Below, piece by piece: positions 1 to 9,943 of a stretch of 64,000 bases of DNA. Under the pieces are notes generated by a model. That model was given only the letters and a program-made list of their open reading frames with translations. It was not told where the DNA came from and did no database searches. This DNA comes from Scilla litardierei (taxonomy: Eukaryota; Streptophyta; Magnoliopsida; Asparagales; Asparagaceae), in the NCBI GenBank assembly GCA_030789695.1, contig CM061132.1:158330817-158394816 (forward strand), in the 5' to 3' direction. Each line of letters begins with the position of its first letter. Position 1 is the first letter of the stretch. The position numbers were made by a program, and so were the translations under genes.

Positions 1-83
1 TCCAGATTTAGTTTCCTTCAAAATTTTAGTATTTCACCCCGAAATTTTAGTCTCTTCAAAATTTGACAAACTCTCATCCTAAC

Positions 84-1033
84 CAAGGTTTGAGGTATCG
101 CCCGATACCAATCGGTATCGGGTGTTTCGTCCCGGTTTCGTCCCCAACCAAGACGAAACCGGCCGGAAAGTTTCGGTTTCGGCCGGAACATTGCCGTTCC
201 GGCCGGTTTCGGCCGAAACCGGCCGAAACCGGCCGGAACGGCAACGTTCCGGCGGAAACCCAATAAGAAAAATAGTGAAGAGAGAGAGGGAAGAGGAAGA
301 ACAAGAGGAGAAGCAGCAGCTGCTGCAAAAAATTTAAAAAAAAAATCTAAACATAGAAGAGGAAGTGAAAGAGGAAGATGAATAGACTTACCTGGGCCTC
401 CAGCTGCCTCCGCCCAAAAGCCCACCGTCGCCTCAAGCCCTCATCGAGAGAAGGAGCCCTAAACAGCCGCCTCCAGCGCTTCCGCCCTCAAGCCCTCCCG
501 CCGCCTCAAGCCATCGGCAAGAAAAAGGCCCTAAACTTAAGCTGAGACAAACTAGTAAATAAAGGCAGGCAAACTTGTAAAAACTATAAAAACAAAATGT
601 GTACGTGACTAGCACCACTTTAGCAGCCCACTAATGGGCAAACCTGTAAATAAATGTAATAGGTTTTAGCAAAATGTGTATATGACTAGCAGCACTTTAG
701 CTGCCCACTAATGGGCAAACTTGTAAATAAATGTAATATATTTTGCAAAATGTGTATGGGACCAGCAACACTATAGCCCCAAATGGGAAAACTTGCAAAT
801 AAATGCAATGTGTAGCAAAATATTTTTTGGAACTTTTTTAATAGTATTTGATAGTTTAATAGTAGATAGTATTTGGTATTATTTGATGGGTATTTAAGTA
901 TTTAAAAGTTAAAACTACCGATACGGACAAACCGAAACTTACCACCGAAACCACCGAAACGGACGATACCGATACCGAAACCCAAATTTTGAAAAGACCA
1001 AAACCGATACCGAAACCGAGACCTAAAACCTTG
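84..1033. mobile_element. Non-autonomous hAT element
   Basis: The ends form an imperfect inverted repeat: CAAGGTTTGAGGT on the left and the complement of CAAGGTTTTAGGT on the right. Both ends are flanked by the same 8-bp sequence ATCCTAAC (76-83 and 1034-1041). An 8-bp duplication with CA-rich termini is the hallmark of hAT elements. The first 150 bp and the last 130 bp are rich in short direct and inverted copies of CGGTTTCGGC and CGGTATCGG-like words, as in subterminal transposase-binding regions. No transposase frame is visible, so it would need a partner enzyme. Confidence 0.85.
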
Positions 1034-1147
1034 ATCCTAACCATTGCTTCCTTAAGATTAAATCTTAACAGTCTTTATTTCAACCCTTTTGTCCTAGTCA
1101 GCAATCACATTTAAAAACATCACTTAATTGTTTATAATATATATATA

Positions 1148-2045
1148 TCTCTTATACAATTCAGGACTTTGTCCTACGTGGCGGCAAAAGTATGACTAGG
1201 ACAAAATCTTTGTCCTACGTGGCGGCCAAAGTATGATTAGGACAAATTTGATGGCTGTGCTTTTCCAAATAAATAAAACCAAGAAACCCAAAAGTTTTTC
1301 AATTTTAATTTTTTGTAAATCTCACATTACTTGATATAACCGAATTTTTGTGCACTACTCAATTTTTTCCCCATCACCCTTAACCGCGCACATACACACG
1401 TTTTCGTTCTCACGTTTTTTCCTCAGTTTTTTGCTTTTCTCAATTTTCTTCCAATCACCCTTAACCGCGCACACAATTTTTTATTCTTAATTATTTTCGT
1501 TTCTCATCTTTTTTGCTCATTCTTGGGATGCAAAAGTCTCAAAAAAACTCGCACAAACCCACCTCTTGATTTTTCCTCAAACCCCCATATCACGAAGCAC
1601 TCTTCATGCAACCATCTCTCAACTCCTCATATCGCAAACTATCTCTGAACTCCTCAGATCTCGATCGATCTCGCGAGTACTTCTCTGTTGATTCGAGCTC
1701 TCGCTAAAATTTTGTTATTTTATAAGATATATTCCAAAAAATTTAGAGGGAAAAATAATTTTTTGGGAAACAAAGATTTTAACTAAACCAATTCACGAAG
1801 TTTCCACGTTGCAGTTTTGTTCCAGTCATATTTTTGGTTGCTGACTGGGACGCCACGTGGGGGTTGGTGTGGTCCTGGACTTGGGTTTGGGATGTGTTTT
1901 TGGTTATTTTTTCCGTTTTAATCCATGCTTTTCCTCTTTTTCCCCCGACCCTCCTCACACACACACACCCACGCTTTTTTCACTTTGGCGACCGCTTCTC
2001 TCCGCATTTGCGCCCGGGCGACGACTGCCTCCGGGTTATGACTAG
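1148..2045 (+). mobile_element. Short non-autonomous Helitron
   Basis: It begins with TCTCTTATAC and ends in CTAG, and lies between a host A (1147) and T (2046), as Helitrons do. A GC-rich fold (CCCGGG...CCGGG) sits about 10 bp before the CTAG. Near the 5' end is a roughly 43-bp direct duplication containing CTTTGTCCTACGTGGCGG. The same ACTTTGTCCTA motif and the same GGGTTAT-ACTAG tail recur in the minus-strand element just downstream, so both belong to one family. No Rep/helicase coding sequence is present. Confidence 0.65.
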
Positions 2046-2070
2046 TATATATATATATATATGAGTATAT

Positions 2071-2454
2071 TGGATATCATATGATGTATGAGGCCGATCC
2101 TCATATGCGTGTTCAAAACTCCACCCCATCTATTTTTTTAAAAGATCGAAACCATTCATTTTGATTTACATCGTCTAAAAACTCAAAACATCAAATATCG
2201 GGTGAATACAATTAGTTCTAACTGTTTATCCACCCATCATAAATTTAACGGTTTTGTATGAATAGAACTTTTGTGATGGGTGAATGAAACGGACAAAACA
2301 GCTTGGGTTTACCTGAAATTCTTTATTGTTTTGAGATTTTAAAATATGCACATTAAAATGAACCGTTCAGATCATCCAAAAAATAAAAAATAGCAAACGG
2401 TGAAGATTTAAAGGTCACATATGCTGCTTTACCTCATATGTCATATGATACCCA
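2071..2454. mobile_element. MITE with ~23-bp terminal inverted repeats
   Basis: The left end TGGATATCATATGATGTATG (continuing AGG) matches the complement of the right end TGGGTATCATATGACATATG (continuing AGG), with a few mismatches. The 384-bp body is AT-rich and has no reading frame. It sits in a TA-repeat tract between two Helitron ends, so the target duplication (TA or TATAT) cannot be fixed. Superfamily unknown. Confidence 0.65.
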
Positions 2455-2465
2455 TTATATATATA

Positions 2466-2867
2466 CTAGTTATAACCCGTGCCCGCGGGCACGGTGCATT
2501 TAAGATTTTTTCCCGCGAAATCTTTGTCCCCTAAAAAATATTTCTACAGCCAAAATTTAAAAGAACAACAAATTAGCGTAAAAAAATTTAGCGGGCGCCT
2601 TCGGCGCTGATAGGTTGGTTAGACCTCTGCTTGACGCCCAAAAAACTCAACCCGCCTCTTTGAATGCACATTCGCTGTAATTTTTTTGGGTCTCATTTTT
2701 TTGGGTCATTTTTGAATGAAGAGTATTAAGTGATGATGATGCCAATTTCAATAAGAAAAGCTTTTGTATTCTCCCAACAAATTTTCTCCCAACCCAAAAA
2801 ATTTTCCCCCCAAAACTTGATGTGACATTGCCACATAGGACAAAGTTCAAAAACAACCCTCATTTGA
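2466..2867 (-). mobile_element. Short non-autonomous Helitron (minus strand)
   Basis: Read on the minus strand it starts TCAAATGAGGG and carries AACTTTGTCCTATGTGGC near the start. It ends with the perfect palindrome CCGTGCCCGCGGGCACGG (2477-2494), then GGTTATAACTAG and a host T. Host bases on either side are A and T. The 5' motif and the tail match the Helitron at 1148-2045. At about 400 bp it is far too short to encode a Rep/helicase. Confidence 0.65.
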
Positions 2868-3004
2868 TAATATATATATATATATATATATATATGAAGA
2901 AACTGCAATATATATAAATAAACTAGATATGTTCTGCCAATGTAGAATTTTTGGCAAAAAACTCATCCATGGGTTTTTTTGAAAATTTTAAGATTATTTC
3001 ACAT

Positions 3005-3190
3005 TCTACAACCTTAAAAATCTTAAATATATGTGAACTTTAAATGGATTTGACACTTGATCCACTCGTTACAAAATTCGATTGTTTTGAAATCATTGAA
3101 TTTGTAACAATCAGATCGAGCATCAAATAATGTTGGGTTCATTTGATTTTTGGTATGTTGATCATCCATTTTCAAAAAAATAAAAATAAA
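3005..3190. repeat. Dispersed MITE-core repeat, copy 1
   Basis: An AT-rich block with a recognisable core: a GTTACAAAATTCGATTGTTT-like stretch, then AATCATTGAATTTGTAACAA, then TCAGATCGAG, and a tail TTTGGTATGTTGATCATCCA. The core is partly self-complementary (GTTACAAA against TTTGTAAC). Diverged copies lie at about 3664-3850 and 4045-4230. The flanks resemble the ends of the element at 3603-3924. Confidence 0.5.
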
Positions 3191-3602
3191 TGATGCATAT
3201 ATGCGTTATCATGAGAGAATTTCTTAGATTTTTTAAATATGTATTGTGATTAGGATAAAAGGGTTTGTAGAAGAATAGCTTAGATTTGATCCAGAATAAT
3301 TAATAGTTAGGAATAAAAATTCAGACATTTTAATGGAAAAATTCTATCCTTTTTGATAAAAAGAAGAGATATGGGGGGAAATGATGGTGGTGACGAGGAG
3401 GGAAAGAGAGGTTGTTAGTTGTGAGTGGGTGGATTTATGACATGTGAAGAGTGAACTAATGTGTACATATGAATTAACGATATGCGTGAATTTATGACAT
3501 TGATAAATTTATGTTTGTATGTGGATGAATGTAATATAGAGTTAGGTGTGGTCGGACCCGTGCTTTGTGGGTACGGAAATTATTAGTATGTGTGTGTGTA
3601 AT

Positions 3603-3924
3603 AATGTATATGTTTGTCAGTGCATGAAATTCTACGTTGGCAGCACACAATTCATTATTCATTATAAAAACCTCAAAACTCTAAATGTGTGAACATTGGA
3701 GATTTGATACTCGATGTTATAAAAAGTTTTATTGTTCTAAAATCGTTGAATTTTATAACAACGATCGACTCGATTACAAACAAGGGGATGAACTTGATGT
3801 TTGGTATATAGATTATTCACGATGAGTTGATCACTTTTCCAAAAAAGTTTTAAAAAATTAAAAAATTAATATATATGTGCCGACAGTATATGAATTTTTC
3901 TTACGCTATCACTGCATATACATT
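3603..3924. mobile_element. MITE-like element carrying core copy 2
   Basis: Ends are inverted: AATGTATATG on the left and CATATACATT on the right. Subterminal stretches also pair loosely (GTCAGTGCATGAAATTCTAC against the complement of TATGAATTTTTCTTACGCTA). The middle (3664-3850) is the second copy of the core repeat seen at 3005-3190. There is no coding potential. The element boundary is approximate. Confidence 0.5.
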
Positions 3925-4044
3925 ATTCTTTATATATGTATATAACTAGATATGTTTTGCAAGTGTATAAAATTTCTTACCCTCGCATCACATAGCTAGT
4001 ATTTTTTTTGATTTTTTTTAAATTTTTGATGATTGGAGATGGTT

Positions 4045-4230
4045 GTACACATATTAAAATATCAAAACATCAAATTTGCAGAAACATTAGGGGATTTAAT
4101 TCTCGATCAGATTGTTACAAAAAGTTCTAATTATGCTAAAACAGCTGCATTTACAACAATCGGATCGAGGGTTAAACAACATTGACTTCACTTAATTTTT
4201 GGTATGTTGATCATCCATGATGTATATATC
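4045..4230. repeat. Dispersed MITE-core repeat, copy 3
   Basis: Third diverged copy of the core: GATCAGATTGTTACAAAAAG, then CATTTACAACAATCGGATCG, then TTTTTGGTATGTTGATCATC. The flanks (ATAAAATTTCTTACCC before, AAGAATTTTTCTTGC after) look like decayed forms of the ends of the neighbouring element at 3603-3924. Confidence 0.5.
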
Positions 4231-4535
4231 AATACTTAAATTTAAAAAAATAAAAATCGTGTATCACTTTAAGAATTTTTCTTGCATCGTCAACATTATT
4301 TTTCTAATATGACTTCTTTAATGAGAAGCGGGGCGAGCTGGACACCCACTTTGAGTTGAGTCTGGCAGAAAGGTTTTAAACTTCCATTTTTGGAGGGAGA
4401 GAGCCGAAATCGTTCACATTGCATTTCATATAACTGAGAAAATTCATTAAATTCAAATATTTCTTCCAATTACGATAAGGAGCAAAGATAAGCTTAAGAA
4501 CTACATTCTTCGTCCACTCGTCCCTGAAAGAAGAC

Positions 4536-4932
4536 TTATTATACATTTGAGGACTTTGTCCTACGTGACGGGCTTTGTCCCCATGTGGCATGCATTAAAA
4601 TGTCACATCGCTACATGTGATGTCACTTCATCCCGCAAAGAAAAAGCCTTTAAGGCCCACTATTTACACGTTTGTCGTTGTCTTGTCATGAACCCAAGGA
4701 GCACCCTCGAAAAAACCCTTCATCTTTCCATTATTTACGGGTTTGCCATTGGTCCTTTTCCACTTTCCCCCATGTTTTTTGTACTTTAACTCCCGCTTTT
4801 CCCCTTTTACCCTTAGACAATACACACTCACACTCACACTTCTCTCTCCTTTTCAGCTGCGCGCAGGTCCTGCATCATGTATGTATGTTTTCTCTTGAAT
4901 CCCCGTGCACTATCTGCACGGATAATTTTTAA
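4536..4932 (+). mobile_element. Degenerate Helitron-like remnant
   Basis: It carries GAGGACTTTGTCCTACGTGA near its left end, as in the Helitron at 1148. Near the right end is a hairpin CCGTGCA-CTATC-TGCACGG (4903-4921) followed by an AT-rich tail. The expected CTRR 3' terminus is absent (TTAA instead) and the 5' TC is not clear, so the limits are approximate. A relative lies on the minus strand near 46.4 kb. Confidence 0.4.
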
Positions 4933-4949
4933 TATATATATATATATGA

Positions 4950-5349
4950 GGAATATGGAGGTGTGCTGACAACACATGAAATTTTCCTGTGCTGTCAGCA
5001 TTTTGATCCCAAAAAACAATTTTTTAAAATTTTTTCCAATGTGCTTTACAACGTGTTGTCTACCTCCCCACCAATTTTCAAGTGAATCCAACACTTTTCG
5101 AGCCTACATTCATGCATTTAAAAAATAACTCAAATTCTGAAACTGTCGGCACAACCTTTTTGAAATGCATGACTGTCGACGCAATCTTTTTGAAATGCAT
5201 GGATGGATGCTCAAAAGGTGTTAGATTAGGTAACCAACAAGTTGTAGAACACATTGCAAATTTTTTTGGAAAAAAAAATACTTTTTACCCCATAAAGTGT
5301 TAATAGCACATGAAATCCGTTACTGTGCTGCAGCACACCTATATATTCC
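4950..5349. mobile_element. MITE with ~19-bp terminal inverted repeats
   Basis: The left end GGAATATGGAGGTGTGCTG matches the complement of the right end GGAATATATAGGTGTGCTG. Immediately inside, both arms carry CATGAAAT-like and TGTGCTGTCAGCA-like words, which also mark the ends of the smaller elements at 2.9-4.3 kb. It contains no reading frame beyond chance ones. No clear target duplication was found in the TA-rich flank. Confidence 0.65.
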
Positions 5350-5631
5350 TACACACACAACCCAAATATAACCCTCAACCACCATAACCAGATTCACAAC
5401 TTTGAAATTTTGGTATAATGACAATGATGGTAAAGGTATTAGAGCAACTCATGATCAAATCTCTCTGATTGTGCAAGTAAAAAGGATTAAGCAAAATCCT
5501 ACAGAAAAAACTCATGTTTCGACTCATAAAAAGGCCATTAACTATCGGAGGTGTGCTGGAATATAAATATAACACAAATGTTACTCATAATCATTGTCAC
5601 AACTATGAAGATTTGATGTAGCTGCAGTGAC

Positions 5632-5922
5632 ACTCTAACCTAAAAACTTAAGTCATTAAGTAGAGATCCACCTTTAAATTGATATTTCTTATTTTTTTTC
5701 TACTTTGTCAACATTGGACTATTTTATTAACATAAATCATTTATTAATGCCACTAATAGTAATGTTGGACACATGTGTGAAGTGTGAATTTCTTTTATAA
5801 AATTTGTTGATACTATATTTGTTAAAGAAAAATAGCCATACATTAGAAATAATAGGAAAAAGTTAGGAGCGTAAAACTGAAGTAGGACCTTTATCGAATA
5901 GTTTAAGCTTTTAGGTTAGAGT
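5632..5922. mobile_element. MITE-like inverted-repeat element
   Basis: The left end ACTCTAACCTAAAAACTTAA pairs with the right end TTTAAGCTTTTAGGTTAGAGT over about 20 bp. The interior is AT-rich and non-coding. Its right part and downstream flank are related to the sequence around the hAT element at 17.38 kb. No target duplication is evident. Confidence 0.45.
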
Positions 5923-5970
5923 CCCTCAATTGGGGTTATGTTTTCATAAGTTTCACTCATCATGTGCCTC

Positions 5971-6422
5971 TGTTAGATCTGGAATTTTGGCCCTTTAGGG
6001 ACGTTTTCGTAATTTTCAGATTTCTAGTGGCGTTTTTGTAATTTTCAATTTTAGGGATCTTTTTTATAAATTTATATTTTCAGTTTTATTATATATAGGG
6101 GGCTAGGGAAGATTAGGGATTCTAATGATTTATTTGCAGAAGAAAAACTTGTTTGAGGTGAGATTATCCCTCCTTTCATTGGAGAGCGTGGTCCCTTCTC
6201 GAATCAGTGGATTGGGAGAGCGGTTCACCTCTAGAATTGTGGCCAGGTATTATCAATAAAAACAACACCATTTCCCCAAATTCTTCTCTTTCTAGCATTA
6301 AAAAGCACATATTTCCCTTAAAACCCCATCCTTTCCACCAAAAATCACATCTTCATCTATCCAAACGCTAGAAACCCCCTAAAAATCCTATTTTATCATC
6401 AAACCCCATAAAAATCCTATCA
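5971..6422 (+). repeat. 5' LTR of the TRIM/LARD element
   Basis: A 452-bp direct repeat beginning TGTTAGATCTGG and ending AATCCTATCA. It shares long stretches with the 3' copy, such as TTTTGGCCCTTTAGGGACGT and GGAGAGCG-rich text. The 3' copy carries an extra block of about 27 bp near 7409-7436. Confidence 0.85.
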
Positions 6423-6424
6423 CT

Positions 6425-6436
6425 TGGTATCAGAGC
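6425..6436 (+). other. Primer binding site (tRNA-Met type)
   Basis: TGGTATCAGAGC, complementary to the 3' end of initiator tRNA-Met, lies 2 bp after the 5' LTR. This is the usual spacing for plant LTR elements. Confidence 0.85.
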
Positions 6437-6448
6437 GGTTCGATCTTG

Positions 6449-6781
6449 ATGGAGGTGTTGAGATCCATGAAGAAGGATTTGGAGGCTATCATGCAAACAA
6501 CCCAACAACTCATACAATCGAACCAACAGCTCGGGCAATTAAATCAACAACTCCTACAACAAATTGCGGCATGGTTAAGAGCGAAAGATTCAGATTTGGG
6601 TGAAAACCCAGATCTAAGGCAAAAGGCGGTAACTTTGGTGAATGAAAAAAGAAGAACAAAGAATCCGGAGAAGAAGCCCTTTCCAACATTGAGGAGGATT
6701 CCGAAGAAGACAGAGGACACCACAAGGAACATGGACCCTAGCAACCCTCACCGGGGCCCTGCGTCTCGTTGTAGGGGCTGA
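6449..6781 (+). CDS. Short gag-like ORF of the TRIM/LARD element
   Basis: A 110-residue frame starts at the first ATG after the primer site. The N-terminal half is glutamine-rich and likely a coiled coil (repeats such as QQLIQSNQQLGQLNQQLLQQ). The C-terminal half is basic. No zinc knuckle or catalytic motif is present. By position it is the remnant of gag, but I do not recognise the family. The following 350 bp (GGGCCC-rich, then AT-rich) hold no convincing frame, so the element must rely on proteins supplied by others. Confidence 0.4.
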   Translation: MEVLRSMKKDLEAIMQTTQQLIQSNQQLGQLNQQLLQQIAAWLRAKDSDLGENPDLRQKAVTLVNEKRRTKNPEKKPFPTLRRIPKKTEDTTRNMDPSNPHRGPASRCRG

Positions 6782-7138
6782 TGGGCCCTGTCGCTGCCCT
6801 GCAGGGCCCGCCTTGGCTTAATGTCATCTTTCGGGGCCCGCCTTGGCCCAACGAAGTCTTTAGGATTCCGCCAGGGTGCGACGACATTTTTGCGGGGCCC
6901 CAAGGCCTATGGTTTGCACATGGATGACTTCTTGAGCATCAGCATCAGTTTTTTGGACACAAGACACATTCAGACGGCTGCGTAATCATCGTGACATCTG
7001 TCTGGACATCGTTGAAGGTGGAGGAGCCCAATCCTATCCTTTTGACCCAGGAGAAGGCATGCAACTCACTTGGAGCAGAGGGCTCATGAACTTCATGTAC
7101 CACTTTGAGGATAAGGTGGTTCTTCGAGTGGCAGAGTA

Positions 7139-7505
7139 ATTTAGATATGCAATTTTGGCCCTTTAGGGACGTTTTCGTAATTTTCAGATTTCTAGAGTCG
7201 TTTTTGGAATGTTCAGTTTTAGTGGTCTTTTTTGTAATTTTATATTTTTACTTTTATTGTATATAGGGGCTAGGAAGGTTAGGTATTCTTATGTTTTATT
7301 TGAAGAATAAAAACTTGTTTGAGGTGAGGTTATCCCTCTTTTCATTGGAGAGCGCAGCCCCCACTCGAATTGGCGACTTGGGAGGGCGGTCCACCTCTAG
7401 AATTGTAGTCAACCATCTTGTATCTCCTTTATTTTCAGGTATTATCAATACAAACAACACATTTTTCTCCAAATTCTTCTCTTTCTAGCCCGAAAAATCA
7501 CATCG
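7139..7505 (+). repeat. 3' LTR of the TRIM/LARD element, left part
   Basis: Homologous to the first four-fifths of the 5' LTR (5971-6422), with the TG start mutated. It breaks off at CATCG, exactly where the Copia-1 LTR begins. The remainder resumes at 16895. Confidence 0.8.
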
Positions 7506-9012
7506 TGTAATGCCCTGGAAGCTACTGCACAAGTACTAGAGGGGTGTGAATAGTACTTTAAAATAATCAAGAGTATAATTCCTAATTATTTTGCAATCAC
7601 AAACAACTATGCGGAATAAATAAGAACAACAAGAATAACACAACGCAAACACTAGATATAATGGGTTCGGATCCACCCAAGTCTCCCCGACTTGTTCCCG
7701 GTGATTCTACGTCCCAGACACCCGGATCCCTTCCGGCTACTTGAGTTAGAATCCACTAACTCAAGCTTTCACTAAAAACTTCTTGGAGAAAATTCTACAA
7801 GATAAATCAATACAGCGATTAACTCGTGACTCTCACAAACCGGGATCACGTACCTCTCACAAACCGAGAGATAAACTCAAATAACAAGTTAATTGAAATA
7901 AGAAACACTCACCACAAAATCCTATGCCTTGAGCAGTACTTACGGTATTAGGACAAGGAGAGATGATGATAAAAGATGATCACGAAATCCTAGCACCACC
8001 AAGATGGACAGAGGAAGATGGCTAGGATGATGATGATGATCGTGATTCAACCTTTCAGGAGTATGAACGCATACCAGCTGAAAATCTCTTTGAGAAATTA
8101 GGTCACAAATGAGAGAGAGATTTTCGAGAGAGAGCCCTTAGAAAATTGATAATCGATTGATCTCGAATTAGATCTGAGTCTTCTGTCATATTAGAGAAAT
8201 TTCCATGTTTGAAACGTATCAAACATATATGGAAAGAATCAAAACAGATCAAAAAAATCGTGGAAATAAAATCCCCAATGGCTGGAAAATTAAAGCAGTT
8301 TAATCGTTCTAAGAAGGATCACCGACCGATTAGTTTGAGAACTAGTCGGTCGGTAAACCTTCTTGGACCGATTAGATGGTTGACAGAGAAATGAGTAAAA
8401 TAAGAAGGATAAACTAGTCGGTCTAAGAAGAAACACTAATCGACTAGTTTGACAACTAGTCGGTCGGTGAACCTTTTTGGACCGACTAATTGGTCAACAG
8501 TGAATAGGCTAAAATACACAAAGACAACTAGTCGGTTCAAGAAGACTTCCTAACCGATTAGATTGACTTTTAATCGATTAATCATTCTTCTTGAACCAAC
8601 TAAGATGCACAAGAAAGCCAAAACAAGGACGATAGCAATGAACCATATCTAATGGTTTCTAGGGCATTCTTAGTGATAGGTTAAGATAGATATGAGGATA
8701 ACTAGGCAAGTAAGACTCAAGACTTAACATTCTATGAAACGAAGCTAGAAGACTGTATAAATAAACACGACAAACCGTCTTCAAAGCTTCAATCATGATG
8801 AGTCTGAATCCCTTGACTTCATTAACAACTCCTTGAGCTTTAACGAAGCTTCAGGCACAACGATCACGTGCTCTAAAGAAGTCTTGAGACGTCTCTTGAG
8901 ATCTACAAAGTAACTTGGCGACGATCTCTATAACTGCGCCCAAAGAGAATTAGTACCCGATATTTATGTTTGTTCATCATCAAAACCAAATCAGGGGAAT
9001 CAATACTCAACA
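7506..9012 (-). repeat. 3' LTR of Copia-1
   Basis: Bounded by TGTAATGCCC on the left and ACTCAACA on the right (plus strand). It contains many copies of ACTAGTCGGT-like words at 8310-8590, several in inverted pairs. The polypurine tract lies just beyond its right edge. Confidence 0.85.
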
Positions 9013-9943
9013 TTCTCACCTTTTTTGGTGATGACATACCAACATAAATATAAATCAATAATAATGATATAAATGAAATTTACTTACTCCCCCTGCATTG
9101 ATGACTCGTTAGTTCCTTATTAAATAATAAACATAAGCATCAAGCAGAAAAGAGAAAAGTATAAAACATGATCCAACTATTGAAATATAGGATCGGAATC
9201 CATAGATTTTTATATCTTCACTCCCCTGAATCTAACATATGAAATTAGATTCACGGTAATTGTTTAAATTATCATTTAGCACAAAGTCATTATTAATTCT
9301 CTCCCCCTTTGGCATTATCCAAAAAGAGCGGGAGGAAGTCAACGACAACAACCATGGCTTAAAAAAATTCAAACAAGAGAGTCGAAGAATATGAAGAATG
9401 TTCAAATGACACCAAGGAAAACATCGAAGAAGAACAAAGTGTGTCAACTAGACCATAGTCGAAAAACGAAAAGAGAAATCATCAAAATACCATCAAATCA
9501 TATGATTGATTAAAGGAACAATCTCTCCAATATCAATATTTTAGCGAATTGAGTGCATGGAAAACAATTTTTGTTTTCATACAAACAAAGCTAAAGAACT
9601 AACATAGTCGACGAGCGACGAAAGTAACGACAGAGACACAACTCAAACAAGATATATATATATATATATAATCAGTAAAACTGATACATCCAGCCAACAC
9701 AAAAAATATCTATCATCATCAGAGACTAACACATAGTGCACAAGCAGATATCAACAAATGTCACATCATACATCAAAATGTAACCAATACATACAAAACA
9801 ACCACATAAGACCATAAAACCATAAATACGATGCGCAAATCGAAAACCAGTCAAAAATCCAGCATAAACATAGAATATCATAACAAATGTGTGCATAAGC
9901 TTATAGATATCACAATCATGCAAACAGTATAAAAATATGAATC

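Noticed and set aside
3541..3590. Possible third Helitron 3' end (ACCCGTGCTTTGTGGGTACGG, then TTAG-T)
   Set aside because: The hairpin is imperfect and no matching 5' TC end with the family motif was found.
6425..6436. Possible tRNA fragments at TGGTATCAGAGC sites
   Set aside because: Only 11-12 bp, directly after LTRs. These are primer binding sites, not tRNA genes.
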